A stretch of 64,000 nt of DNA from NCBI RefSeq assembly GCF_001038625.1, contig NZ_CP011803.1:558001-622000 (forward strand), read 5' to 3'. The position numbers were made by a program, and so were the translations under genes. Below, piece after piece: positions 1-8,293 of the stretch; position 1 is the stretch's first letter; every line of letters starts with the position of its first letter. The notes below the pieces were generated by a model. That model worked only from the letters and a program-made list of their open reading frames with translations, searched no databases and was not told the origin of the DNA. The stretch comes from Clostridium carboxidivorans P7. GTDB lineage: Bacteria; Bacillota; Clostridia; Clostridiales; Clostridiaceae.

Positions 1-1
1 T

Positions 2-958
2 CATCCTATAAATGTAGGGGAAACTATGACAGCACAGGACGTTATGGATGGATTGCTTCTTTATTCAGGTAATGATATGGCTTATGTAATAGCTGAGAGT
101 GTAGGAAAAGATGATGTAGATTTTGCAAATAAAATGAATGAAAAAGTAAAGCAATTAAATTTGAAAAATACTCATTTTGTTACTCCAAATGGTTTACATG
201 ATCCAAATCATTATACAACTGCATATGATCTTAGTAATATTGCAAGTACAGCTTTTCAAAATCCATGGGTTAGAGAAACTATGGGAAAGCAGAAAAATAC
301 AATAAAGACTTCTAGTGGTACTAGCTTTGTTATAGAAAATAGAAACAAGCTCCTAGGTAAAAATGGATGTATTGGAGGAAAGACTGGATATACATCTGAA
401 GCTGGAAAATGTCTTGTTACTGTGTATGAAAGAGATGGCAGAAAAATTTTAGGTGTAGTCATGAAATCCGTATATGATGCAACAGATATGGCAGTGTTTA
501 ATGATATGGAGAAAATAATAAATTGGAGTTATGCTGCCAAACCTGTTACTCTTTATAAGGCAGGGGATGTTGTTACTACAAAGTCTATAAAATACAAGCC
601 TTTAATAATTGGACCTGAAAAGACTATAAATGTACCTATATGTACAAAGGAAGATATTGTATACTATGATAATTATATAAATAAGAATGAATTGAGTAAA
701 ACTGTTAATTTATCAAATATTAATACTTCTAGTATAAAAGGAGAAAGTTCTATTGGAAATCTAACAGTTAAAGAAAGAAATGTAACAAATAACTATAAAT
801 TATATTCTACTGTATCTAAGTCAACTTTTGCTAAGAATAATATGGCATATTATGCAGCAGCTGCAGCTATAGTTTTGTGTATAGTAGGTGTTGCAATATA
901 TGCTATAAAAAAAATTATCAGTTTAAATAGAAGAAATAAAAGAGGAAAATATATTTAA
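2..958 (+). CDS. D-alanyl-D-alanine carboxypeptidase, 5'-truncated by the window edge
   Basis: Serine D,D-carboxypeptidase (PBP5/DacF, peptidase S11), which trims the terminal D-Ala of peptidoglycan stem peptides outside the membrane. The frame is open back to base 2 and encodes conserved residues (HPINVGET) before the first ATG at 26, so the gene continues upstream of the window. The SxN motif (SGN, bases 65-73) and the KTG motif (bases 380-388, in GGKTGYTSEAG) are present. The catalytic SxxK motif must lie outside. The protein ends in one transmembrane helix (about bases 840-910) and a basic tail, a C-terminal membrane anchor. A terminator follows at 968. Family assignment is firm; which paralogue it is cannot be told. 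Confidence 0.9.
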   Translation, partial: HPINVGETMTAQDVMDGLLLYSGNDMAYVIAESVGKDDVDFANKMNEKVKQLNLKNTHFVTPNGLHDPNHYTTAYDLSNIASTAFQNPWVRETMGKQKNTIKTSSGTSFVIENRNKLLGKNGCIGGKTGYTSEAGKCLVTVYERDGRKILGVVMKSVYDATDMAVFNDMEKIINWSYAAKPVTLYKAGDVVTTKSIKYKPLIIGPEKTINVPICTKEDIVYYDNYINKNELSKTVNLSNINTSSIKGESSIGNLTVKERNVTNNYKLYSTVSKSTFAKNNMAYYAAAAAIVLCIVGVAIYAIKKIISLNRRNKRGKYI

Positions 959-967
959 AGTTAAAAT

Positions 968-1007
968 AAAGAATTGAGGAATTAACAAAGCCTCAATTCT
1001 TTATTTT
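968..1007 (+). terminator. Intrinsic terminator of the carboxypeptidase gene
   Basis: Perfect 12-bp stem (aaagaattgagg / cctcaattcttt) with an 11-nt loop, followed by TTATTTTTAT. Confidence 0.85.
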
Positions 1008-1113
1008 TATGTAAGAGAATATTATTAAAGGGGTTAGAAAACTATTTGTGAATGATTTTATCACTGTGTAAAAATTCATATGTATACAAATTTAAAAAAA
1101 TTCAGTAAATTCC

Positions 1114-1142
1114 TTTATTTTCATTAGTAAATATTGTATAAT
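1114..1142 (+). promoter_or_regulatory. Possible promoter of the small Cys protein gene
   Basis: A perfect TATAAT -10 lies at 1137-1142. The element 17 bp upstream (TTTATT) is a poor -35, so only the -10 is convincing. Confidence 0.35.
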
Positions 1143-1184
1143 GAAAACCGAGATATATAAATTCTTGGGAGAGGGTGTAGGAAT

Positions 1185-1406
1185 ATGACTGAGTGTCCTT
1201 TTTTATCAACTTATGACAATAGTATAGAGTGTTTTAAGGAATGTGCTTTATATAATTATAAAGCCACAGGAGATAATTGTCCTTTTCAAAATTTGAATGA
1301 ATATTTAATGGAAAAAGTAGATTATAAAAATGAAATAGAATCTGTTCAAAAAGACTTAATGTTTACTAAAGAATATTATGCAGAATTTCATAATCAATAT
1401 TTGTAA
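1185..1406 (+). CDS. Small Cys-containing protein of unknown function (73 aa)
   Basis: I do not recognise a named family. The 73-residue protein has four cysteines in its first half (C4, C16, C20, C32, as TECPF, ECFKEC and DNCPF), which could bind a metal or form disulfides; that is inference. The second half is charged and probably helical. There is no signal peptide or membrane segment, so a cytosolic location is likely. The ATG follows a GGGAGAGGGTG ribosome-binding region, and a TATAAT -10 lies about 43 bp upstream of the start. It is monocistronic, between a terminator upstream and a long stem-loop downstream. Confidence 0.7.
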   Translation: MTECPFLSTYDNSIECFKECALYNYKATGDNCPFQNLNEYLMEKVDYKNEIESVQKDLMFTKEYYAEFHNQYL

Positions 1407-1466
1407 ATCGTAGTTTTATTTTAAAAAATCATCGTGCTAAAATGTGTAATAATTATTGTAGGATAA

Positions 1467-1582
1467 AAATAACTAGTCAAACATGGAGTATATTTTGTGC
1501 TATTTTTTATAATCATAACTCTTGGGATATTAATGATTATAAAATAGCACAAAATAATCTCACAACATTTGACTAGTTATTT
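1467..1582. terminator. Long stem-loop between convergent genes
   Basis: A 116-nt inverted repeat with outer arms of 15 bp (aaataactagtcaaa at 1467-1481, complement at 1568-1582) and inner arms of about 24 bp (1491-1516 / 1533-1556, two extra T on the left). It sits between the + strand small gene and the - strand pncB gene, so a bidirectional terminator is the simplest reading. It is much longer than the other terminators here. Confidence 0.55.
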
Positions 1583-1606
1583 AAATTTTTAAAATTATTT
1601 TTTTTA

Positions 1607-3088
1607 TTATTCTTCATATGTATTGGAATACTTATGAAGTAAATCTTGTTTTAAATCCCATAGTTTTTTTGATAAATCTACATAATATGTATGAGGATTT
1701 TCAAACCTTAAAACTTCAGGCCACATTTTACTTGTTTCTTCTTCAACAACTTTCTTAATGTCCATAACATTAGGATTTTCGTATATAGGGACTCCTTTGT
1801 CAAAAATTTTAACCATTAATTCTTTTACATAATAATCTTTAATTTTTTTCTTTTTCCATGTAAAAACTGGATCAAATATTTCAATAGGTTCATTTAAGTT
1901 TAATTCTTCATCACGTAAAGTTATTAAGTCTGCAATAGCTTTATTGTCTTTTTTAGTATATATTCTATATATATTTTTAAAACCTGGATTGGTTATTTTT
2001 TCTTCATTTTCGCTTATTTTTATTTTAGGAATTATATTTCCTACTGGGTCTTCTATAGCAGATAGTTTATATACTCCTCCAAATACAGGTTCAGATCTTG
2101 CTGTAATCAGTCTTTCACCTACTCCAAGGGAATCAATGCAAGCACCTTGGCTTAAGACATCACTTATAATAAATTCATCAAGAGAATTTGAAATGACTAT
2201 TTGTACATCGCTAAAACCTGCTTCATCAAGAATTTCTCTACACTTTTTAGTAAGATAAGTTATGTCTCCACTATCTATTCTTATACCCTTAGGTCTAAAG
2301 CCATTAGGAAGTAAAATTTCATTGAATACTTTTATAGCATTAGGCAATCCGGATTTTAATACATTATAAGTATCTATTAAAAGTACGCAGTTATCAGGGT
2401 ACACGTCTGCCCAAGCCTTGAAAGCATCATATTCTGTTGGGAATAGCTGTATCCAGCTGTGAGCCATAGTTCCTACAGCAGGTATACCAAACATTTCTTC
2501 AGATATTGTGCAGGCAGTTGATGAACATCCACCAATAACAGCAGCTCTTGCTCCATAAATTGCACCATCATATCCTTGAGCTCTTCTAGAACCAAATTCC
2601 ATTACAGGTCTATTTCCTGCAGCTCTACAAATTCTATTAGCTTTTGTAGCTATTAAAGTTTGGTGGTTTATTGTAAGAAGTATCATGGTTTCTACAAATT
2701 GTGCTTGAATTGCAGGACCTTTTACAGTAACTAAAGGTTCATTAGGAAAAACAGGATTTCCTTCAGGAATAGCCCAGACATCACAAGAAAATTTAAAGTT
2801 TTTTAAATAATTTAAAAATTCCTCAGAAAATGCGTTCTTATTTCTTAAATATTCAATATCATCTTCGGAAAATTTTAGATTGGATAAGTACTCTATCACC
2901 TGTTGAACACCTGCCATAATGCAGTATCCACCACCATCAGGTACTCTTCTAAAGAACATGTCAAAATAAGCTATTCTTTCACCCATATCGCTATGTAGGT
3001 AACCGTTTCCCATTGTGAGCTCGTAAAAGTCCACTAGCATTGTAAGGTTTCTTCCAGTTCTTATGTTGAAATTTTTAGTGTATTCCAT
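1607..3088 (-). CDS. pncB: Nicotinate phosphoribosyltransferase
   Basis: Converts nicotinate, PRPP and ATP to nicotinate mononucleotide, the entry step of the Preiss-Handler NAD salvage pathway; cytosolic. The 493-residue product matches the usual family length. It has the N-terminal TMLVDFYELTMGNGY region, the conserved block NRPVMEFGSRRAQGYDGA and the phosphate-binding region GFRPKGIRIDSGD. I placed the start at 3088 rather than 3127 because GAGGAG stands just upstream of that ATG, while the extra 13 residues are unlike the family. It is transcribed divergently from the helicase gene, with two palindromes in the shared intergenic region that may be its operator. Confidence 0.93.
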   Translation of the reverse strand: MEYTKNFNIRTGRNLTMLVDFYELTMGNGYLHSDMGERIAYFDMFFRRVPDGGGYCIMAGVQQVIEYLSNLKFSEDDIEYLRNKNAFSEEFLNYLKNFKFSCDVWAIPEGNPVFPNEPLVTVKGPAIQAQFVETMILLTINHQTLIATKANRICRAAGNRPVMEFGSRRAQGYDGAIYGARAAVIGGCSSTACTISEEMFGIPAVGTMAHSWIQLFPTEYDAFKAWADVYPDNCVLLIDTYNVLKSGLPNAIKVFNEILLPNGFRPKGIRIDSGDITYLTKKCREILDEAGFSDVQIVISNSLDEFIISDVLSQGACIDSLGVGERLITARSEPVFGGVYKLSAIEDPVGNIIPKIKISENEEKITNPGFKNIYRIYTKKDNKAIADLITLRDEELNLNEPIEIFDPVFTWKKKKIKDYYVKELMVKIFDKGVPIYENPNVMDIKKVVEEETSKMWPEVLRFENPHTYYVDLSKKLWDLKQDLLHKYSNTYEE

Positions 3089-3141
3089 GGTTAAATCTCC
3101 TCTATATGTTTTAATTAAAATAATCATGTTAAGAATTATAA

Positions 3142-3183
3142 GTGTATATACACATTGTAATACTTTAATAAAATTATTACAAT
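3142..3183 (-). promoter_or_regulatory. Candidate operator/promoter region of pncB
   Basis: Read on the - strand, a TATAAT -10 precedes pncB. A perfect 12-bp palindrome GTGTATATACAC (3142-3153) lies in what would be the -35/-10 spacer. Beside it is an inverted repeat, attgtaata (3154-3162) and tattacaat (3175-3183). NAD salvage genes in Firmicutes are often repressed by NiaR, but I cannot match this to a NiaR consensus. Confidence 0.4.
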
Positions 3184-3262
3184 AGTATAGGATTAACTTA
3201 CATTAAGCAGTATATGCAATTAAGCTAATTATATAAAAAAATTAAAGTTAGGTGGATAAAGA

Positions 3263-5473
3263 GTGATTGAAGAGACATTAAAAAAAGAGTTTTGCTATTT
3301 AAGGGATAGAATTATTGAAAAGCGCTATAGATATCTTGACTTAATGCAGAGAGAAGCGGTTTTGAGTAATGAAAATAATTATGTTGTTATTGCTTGTCCT
3401 GGAGCGGGTAAAACTCAAGTTATTATTAATAGAATTGATTATTTGTGTACATTCGGTCCTATATATAAAACAAATTATGTTCCTCATTCCTTGCAACTAG
3501 GGGATTTGGAACTCATGAGGGAATATTTAAATAATGATAGCTCTGGGAAAAATACAATAATCATAAATAGGATAATACATATTATAAATGATTTGAGTAT
3601 CAACCCTAATAATATGGTAGTAATAACTTTTACTAAAGCAGCTGCTGTAAACATGAAAAAAAGGTATATAAATATGACTGGCAGTAAAAGGACACCTTTT
3701 TTTGGAACCTTCCACGGGCTTTTTTATAAAATACTCATAAGGCATATAGGGAGAATTAATATAATAGATAGTTCAAAATCTTATAGAATAATAAATGAAG
3801 TTTTAATATCCTTTTTAGATTCAGTGGGAGACGAAAAAGTAAAGGAAGTAATAAATAATATATCTCTTTTTAAAAATAGTAAACAGGAATTAGAATATTT
3901 TAAGCCAAGCATAGATAAAGATATTTTCATAAAGTGCTTTAGGGTATATGAAGAATATAAAGAAGAAAATCAACTTATGGATTTTGATGATATTCAATTA
4001 AATGCACAAAAACTATTTTTAGAAAATCCACAGCTCTTAGAAGCATATAAAAAACTTTTTAAATACTTATTGGTGGATGAATTTCAAGATTGTGATGGCT
4101 TGCAAATAGAACTTTTACAGATGCTTGGGGAGAATAGTTCTATTTTTGCAGTAGGAGATGAGGATCAATGTATTTATGGTTTTAGAGGCTCAAGACCAGA
4201 TTGCATGGTGAATTTTAACGAATATTTTAAAAATGGAAAAAAGATATTTTTACAGACTAATTATAGAAGTAATGAAAATATAGTAGATATTTCAAAAAAA
4301 ATAATAGTAGGTAATAAAAATAGAAATAGTAAAATCATAGAAGCAAATAAGAAAACTAAAGGTATTATAAATTTTTTTAATTTGAGTGATGAAAGACAAC
4401 AAGCATTAAGCATATGTAAGACAATAGAAAACTTGTGTGAAGATAACTCATATAATTTAGAAGACTTTGCAGTATTGTATAGAACTAATTTAGAAAATAG
4501 GAGTATTGTAGACCTTATGCTAAAAAAGGAAATACCTTTTAAAATACTGGATAAGCAGTATAATTTTTTTGAACATTTTGTATGTAGAGACTTAATAGCT
4601 TATTTAAAGTTATCCTTAGATATCACTGATAAAGAAAGTTTTGGAAGAGTAATTAATAAACCTTTTAGATACGTAAGTAAGGTTCATATTGAAAAAGTCA
4701 AAAAGAATATAAATAAAGAAAGTTGTTTTAAAATTTTAATGGAAATAGAGGATTTACCTATTTTTCAAATTAAAAATTTGGAAAGGTTGGAAAATGACAT
4801 ATTGAAATTAAATAAAATGAGTTTAAGAGATGCTTTAAATTTTATAACAAAGGATTTAGGTTATTATGATTATATTAATGAATACAGTGAAAGATTAAAA
4901 ATGGAAAGTAGAGAACTCAAGGATGTAATAGAAGAATTTAAAGCCTCTGCTTCTGATTATGGCAGCATAATTCCATTTTTAGCACATATAGAAGATGTGG
5001 AGGAAAAGCTTAAAAATAAATCAAAAGAAGATAGTGGAGTCATATTAAGTACCATACATGGTGTAAAGGGAATGGAATTTAAAAATGTATTTATTATAAA
5101 TTGCAATGAAGGGGTAATACCGCATATAAATAGCATTCCTAAAAATGTTGAAGAGGAAAGAAGGTTGTTTTATGTAGGTGTTACAAGAGCTATAGATAAT
5201 TTAACTTTATATAGTACTAATATGTTTAAAGGAAAATCAGCACATATGTCAAGATTTATTGAAGAATCAGGGGTTTATAAGAGTATCAGAGAAGAGAGTA
5301 CAGAAAAGCTAAAGGGAATGTTTAATATAGGTGATGAAATTACACATAAAACTTTTGGCAAAGGAAAAATAGTATCCTATGAAGGAAGTTATATAAATAT
5401 TAGGTTTCATAATTCTATAGAAAGAAAATTTGATGCTTATGTGTTAAAAAATAGTGATTTGCTTGATTTATAG
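3263..5473 (+). CDS. UvrD/PcrA-like superfamily 1 DNA helicase
   Basis: ATP-dependent 3'-5' DNA helicase of the UvrD/Rep family (736 aa). Visible motifs: Walker A CPGAGKT (residues 45-51), motif Ia TFTKAAA (about 120), DEFQD (272-276), GDEDQCIYGFRGS (about 298-310), QTNYRS, STIHGVKGMEF, and VGVTRA near 640. Between Walker A and motif Ia is an insertion of some 45 residues that PcrA lacks. The C-terminal 60 residues (GDEITHKTFGKGKIVS) form the small Tudor-like tail seen in PcrA/UvrD. Start is GTG with AGGTGG 7 bp upstream. It is shorter than and different from true PcrA, so it is probably an accessory helicase. The SWIM-motif protein gene follows 73 bp later. Confidence 0.88.
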   Translation: MIEETLKKEFCYLRDRIIEKRYRYLDLMQREAVLSNENNYVVIACPGAGKTQVIINRIDYLCTFGPIYKTNYVPHSLQLGDLELMREYLNNDSSGKNTIIINRIIHIINDLSINPNNMVVITFTKAAAVNMKKRYINMTGSKRTPFFGTFHGLFYKILIRHIGRINIIDSSKSYRIINEVLISFLDSVGDEKVKEVINNISLFKNSKQELEYFKPSIDKDIFIKCFRVYEEYKEENQLMDFDDIQLNAQKLFLENPQLLEAYKKLFKYLLVDEFQDCDGLQIELLQMLGENSSIFAVGDEDQCIYGFRGSRPDCMVNFNEYFKNGKKIFLQTNYRSNENIVDISKKIIVGNKNRNSKIIEANKKTKGIINFFNLSDERQQALSICKTIENLCEDNSYNLEDFAVLYRTNLENRSIVDLMLKKEIPFKILDKQYNFFEHFVCRDLIAYLKLSLDITDKESFGRVINKPFRYVSKVHIEKVKKNINKESCFKILMEIEDLPIFQIKNLERLENDILKLNKMSLRDALNFITKDLGYYDYINEYSERLKMESRELKDVIEEFKASASDYGSIIPFLAHIEDVEEKLKNKSKEDSGVILSTIHGVKGMEFKNVFIINCNEGVIPHINSIPKNVEEERRLFYVGVTRAIDNLTLYSTNMFKGKSAHMSRFIEESGVYKSIREESTEKLKGMFNIGDEITHKTFGKGKIVSYEGSYINIRFHNSIERKFDAYVLKNSDLLDL

Positions 5474-5546
5474 CATTAATCTTGTTCATAGAATCATATT
5501 ATAATATAGGTGGTGATATATATATTAATTTATTGGAGGCAACATA

Positions 5547-5783
5547 ATGACAAATTTGGAACTATTAGTTGAATCTATTAGAGAAGCCCAAAGAGGAAGA
5601 TTTCTACATTATGATAATCCAAAAAATACTGATGAAAAAATAGTAATAGATATTGATACTAATGTTGTAAATATGGTAACAGTAAAAGATGAAATGGTTG
5701 ATTCATGCACCTGTAAAGAAGTGAAGCCATGTAAACATATGGTGATAGTATCAATTAAATTCAAAATTGATATGAGAATATAA
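5547..5783 (+). CDS. Minimal SWIM zinc-finger-motif protein (78 aa)
   Basis: A 78-residue protein containing CTCKEVKPCKH, which fits the SWIM signature CxCx(n)CxH with n = 5. SWIM fingers are found in bacterial SWI/SNF helicases, MuDR transposases and Sws1 proteins and bind DNA or protein. Here the finger is almost the whole protein: about 50 residues of beta-rich sequence precede it and about 14 follow. The ATG has TTGGAGG upstream. It lies directly after a UvrD-like helicase gene with no terminator visible in the gap, so co-transcription and a role as helicase partner are plausible but inferred. Confidence 0.65.
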   Translation: MTNLELLVESIREAQRGRFLHYDNPKNTDEKIVIDIDTNVVNMVTVKDEMVDSCTCKEVKPCKHMVIVSIKFKIDMRI

Positions 5784-5946
5784 TATATAGTTATTTGAAA
5801 AGAAAAATTTATGAAGTTATTTTATTTTTTTACTGAAAAATGTGTATTGTAATATTTTAATAGTTTATCATAAGTGTTTACATAATCATTTAGTTTATAA
5901 TAAATAAAATCCCCATCATCAACATGTATATTCTTATATAAAAAAT

Positions 5947-5996
5947 AACCTCTTTGTGCTTTGAATGATTTTATGATAAAAATTCACAAAGAGGTT
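5947..5996. terminator. Bidirectional terminator between the SWIM gene and the recombinase gene
   Basis: 12-bp perfect stem aacctctttgtg / cacaaagaggtt. On the - strand it is followed by ATTTTTTATA, so it ends recombinase transcription; on the + strand by TTATTTTA. Confidence 0.8.
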
Positions 5997-6017
5997 TATT
6001 TTAATATTTTATAAGAT

Positions 6018-6617
6018 CTATACCATTTCACAGCTTATTTCAAGTTTAGCATACATTTTTTCTTGCTGCTTTGTTGTAAATTGAAAATATATTTCTGTGT
6101 TAGAAACAGATTTATGGCCAAGCCACCACTGAAGCTCTTTTATGTCCATACCAGATTCAGCTAGATGTACAGCTGTAGTATGCTTTAAAGAGTGAAAATG
6201 ATACTTGGTTTTATCAGAAATATTTGCAAGGGAACAGTATTTTTTTATTAAATAGTCAAGAGTTTGCCTAGAAATAGGCTTATTTTGTTGGCTTACAAAT
6301 AATGGACTTGATTCTGATAATATCCTATATTTAGCTATATATTTATCTAAAACACTTTTAGTTTTTATATCAAGTCTAATAGTGTTATTGCTGCTTCCTT
6401 TTAGTCTTTTACAATAAAGTTCACCTTTTGAAGCATTATAATCTTCTAATTTTATTAAAGCAATTTCAGATGCTCTTAACCCACATCTATATGCAACTCT
6501 AAAAATTGCTAAATCTCTAATTGAATGAATGCCTTGAAAAGATTCAATTGCATTAAAAAGTTTTGCTGCTTCATTTTGAGTAAAATATTTTATCCTATTC
6601 TCGGGGCTACTTGTCAT
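6018..6617 (-). CDS. Compact FimB/FimE-like tyrosine recombinase (199 aa)
   Basis: Site-specific tyrosine recombinase made almost only of the catalytic domain. Counting from the ATG at 6617 (ATCTCC on the + strand gives GGAGAT upstream), the catalytic set is R48 (GLRASE), H142 and K145 (HSLKH), H168 (LGHKS) and Y177 (EIYFQ). From memory, E. coli FimB has R47, H141, R144, H167 and Y176: the same spacing and a near-identical length. The second Arg is replaced by Lys, a change seen in other recombinases with an HxLKH box. No arm-binding or SAM-like N-terminal domain is present, and no phage or conjugation genes are nearby. Inverted copies of an 18-20 bp site lie just upstream, now split off by IS copy 1. 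Confidence 0.85.
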   Translation of the reverse strand: MTSSPENRIKYFTQNEAAKLFNAIESFQGIHSIRDLAIFRVAYRCGLRASEIALIKLEDYNASKGELYCKRLKGSSNNTIRLDIKTKSVLDKYIAKYRILSESSPLFVSQQNKPISRQTLDYLIKKYCSLANISDKTKYHFHSLKHTTAVHLAESGMDIKELQWWLGHKSVSNTEIYFQFTTKQQEKMYAKLEISCEMV

Positions 6618-6646
6618 TAAAATATCTCCTTTTTGTACAAAATTAA

Positions 6647-6664
6647 ACAAAATAGATATTTTGT
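6647..6664. repeat. Near-palindromic site / target duplication, copy 1 left
   Basis: ACAAAATAGATATTTTGT, with arms ACAAAATA/TATTTTGT around a GA centre. It is identical to 8276-8293 on the other side of the IS, so the pair is the target-site duplication. It is also the inverse complement of 8465-8482. Confidence 0.9.
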
Positions 6665-6676
6665 CAGATTGTTCAT

Positions 6677-6705
6677 AAACCCAGCATTTTTAAAGTGCTG
6701 GGTTT
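6677..6705 (-). terminator. Terminator at the transposase 3' end (IS copy 1)
   Basis: Hairpin aaacccagca / tgctgggttt overlapping the stop of the second transposase ORF. The same hairpin is in copy 2 at 51813-51841. Confidence 0.7.
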
Positions 6706-7498
6706 AATTTTGTCTTAAATATTTATGCGGTAGCATATAAAAAGAGAATGTTATCCATAAATTGGTTAGTGAATTCTTTAAAAATTGCAAAAATAGGTGC
6801 GATAGCACCCTGGCTATCTTTTTCATATTCTGAACTGCTGCTGTTAACAAACATTGTTCAGAAACTTTTTTAATTCCACGCATGCGACAATAGCGCAGAC
6901 CATGGAGATTTTTTGAATCTGCAAAGCTACGCTCGATAGTTTCTTTTCTTCTTTTATATAGCCATTTTCCTTTATCAGTCTTAGTAAATTTGATTACTTC
7001 ATCCTTGTAATCTTCCCAGACATGGCGATAAACAACTTTTCTTTTGCTTTTATCTGATAAGCAATTTTCTTTTTTATTGCATTGGCTGCAGTACTCGATT
7101 TTACATACATATTCTCTATAACCATCACGGTTAGTAGTTCTATATTCTAATGCTCTTAAATCTGGACAATAATATACATCTTGTTCTTTAACATATTGGA
7201 ATCTAAATTTAGTAAATTTACCTTTTACATGAGGACTACGTCTATAGCCCATAACTGCTTTTAGTTCTCGTTCAAATATTTGTTTACAAATATTATTAGT
7301 AGAATAACCAGCATCGGCTCCAACATATTTAGTTTGCAAATTAAACTTTTTAATTTGAACATCTAGTCTTTCTATATAAGGATCTACATCATTTATGTTA
7401 CCAGGCGTTACATAAACATCTGTTATTATGTTATACTTTCCATCTACAGTTCTATGATCTAAATAAAAAAATCCTTTTGGTTTTCCATCCCTATGCAT
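6704..7498 (-). CDS. IS1182 transposase, C-terminal part (frame -1), copy 1
   Basis: C-terminal half of a DDE transposase. It carries the second catalytic Asp (GADAGY) and the Glu in ERSFADSKNLHGLRYCRMRG, together with a Cys-rich insert (CPDL, CKIEYCSQCNKKENC). The coordinates given start at the first ATG, but the frame is open further upstream through TDPDSGY to the A9 run at 7559-7567. TDPDSGY leads straight into the MHRDGKPKG block. So this part is most likely made as a fusion with the N-terminal ORF by -1 frameshifting rather than from its own start. Sequence identical to the copy-2 product. Confidence 0.88.
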   Translation of the reverse strand: MHRDGKPKGFFYLDHRTVDGKYNIITDVYVTPGNINDVDPYIERLDVQIKKFNLQTKYVGADAGYSTNNICKQIFERELKAVMGYRRSPHVKGKFTKFRFQYVKEQDVYYCPDLRALEYRTTNRDGYREYVCKIEYCSQCNKKENCLSDKSKRKVVYRHVWEDYKDEVIKFTKTDKGKWLYKRRKETIERSFADSKNLHGLRYCRMRGIKKVSEQCLLTAAVQNMKKIARVLSHLFLQFLKNSLTNLWITFSFYMLPHKYLRQN

Positions 7499-7548
7499 AT
7501 AGCCACTATCAGGGTCTGTAGTACTGGTCTTAATTTCTTTAGTTTTTT

Positions 7549-8139
7549 CTATTTTATCTTTTTTTTTAGAGGTTGTTTTCCATGAGCTACTCTATCCTTA
7601 TTAATGTCTTCTTCTAACTCATTAAAATAGTCTTTGGTTGATTGTGTAATTTGTTCTTTTGTAAACTTGTTTTTATTAGCGTTAGCTTTCAAATGTGTAG
7701 AATCTGTATATAGAATTTTACCATCTACCAATTTTTTATTTATTGCTTGAAATACAATATTATCGAAGATTTCTTGGTATATATTTGTATCCTTAAATCT
7801 TGTTATTCTATTTTGGCTTATAGTAGAATGACTTGGGATTTTATCTGTTAATGAAAATCCTAAAAACCAGCGATAAGCTACATTTACTTCAATTTCTTTC
7901 ACGAGCTGTCGCTCTGATCTTATTGCAAATAAGTAACCTATAAATAACATTTTGAATAAAACTACTGGCTGAATTGCTGGTCGTCCATTATCAGGACAAT
8001 AGAAGTCCTTAGTTAAATCTCTTATAAATGAAAAATCTATATATTTATCAATTTTCCTTAAGATATGATCTTTGGGAACTAAATTTTCTATATATACTAA
8101 CTCTAATTGTTGCTGTGCAGAATTATTTTCTTTAATCAT
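7549..8139 (-). CDS. IS1182 transposase, N-terminal part, copy 1
   Basis: N-terminal half (196 aa) of the transposase: DUF772-type N-terminal domain (PKDHILRKIDKYIDFSFI, GRPAIQPVVLFKMLFIGYL) and the first catalytic Asp in YTDSTHLKANANKNK. It ends KKKIK just after the heptamer A_AAA_AAG (7564 down to 7558), read in the zero frame, the classical -1 slippery sequence. A slip there joins the downstream ORF and yields one protein of about 475 residues, the usual size for a one-ORF IS1182 transposase. The start has AAGGAG upstream. Confidence 0.88.
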   Translation of the reverse strand: MIKENNSAQQQLELVYIENLVPKDHILRKIDKYIDFSFIRDLTKDFYCPDNGRPAIQPVVLFKMLFIGYLFAIRSERQLVKEIEVNVAYRWFLGFSLTDKIPSHSTISQNRITRFKDTNIYQEIFDNIVFQAINKKLVDGKILYTDSTHLKANANKNKFTKEQITQSTKDYFNELEEDINKDRVAHGKQPLKKKIK

Positions 8140-8210
8140 AATAGTTAACTCCTTAAAAAATCTGATATTATATTAATTCTACACAAAATCTTAAAATCCT
8201 TTTTGAATTA

Positions 8211-8230
8211 AAAAAAAGCCCTATCGGGCT
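8211..8230 (-). terminator. Inward-facing terminator at the IS 5' end, copy 1
   Basis: Hairpin agccc/gggct with a T7 run on the - strand, upstream of the transposase start. It should block outside transcription from entering the transposase gene. The same element in copy 2 is at 50288-50307. Confidence 0.65.
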
Positions 8231-8275
8231 AAAAATTTAAAAGGCTGCTGACAAAATATGTTTATCAACAGCCTG

Positions 8276-8293
8276 ACAAAATAGATATTTTGT
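8276..8293. repeat. Left inverted site of the putative switch / target duplication, copy 1 right
   Basis: ACAAAATAGATATTTTGT. With its flanking A's (AACAAAATAGATATTTTGTA in the pre-insertion arrangement) it matches the inverse complement of 8464-8483 over 20 bp. It is asymmetric only at the central GA, which sets its orientation. Confidence 0.88.

Larger units (their letters stand above)
6665..8275 (-). mobile_element. IS1182-family insertion sequence, copy 1 (1611 bp)
   Basis: Ends are CAGATTGTTCATAAAC (6665) and, inverted, CAGGCTGTTGATAAAC (ending 8275), imperfect terminal inverted repeats with CAG/CTG tips. The transposase lies on the - strand as two overlapping-frame ORFs. An 18-bp near-palindrome is duplicated exactly at both borders. 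Length (1611 bp) and both protein products are identical to copy 2 at 50243-51853, which lies in the opposite orientation, so the copies moved recently. The insertion separates the recombinase gene from its putative switch. Confidence 0.92.

Noticed and set aside
6018-6617. Integrase of a prophage or integrative element
   Set aside because: No phage, conjugation or cargo genes around it, no tRNA target, no arm-binding domain. Size and catalytic spacing fit a FimB-type invertase instead.
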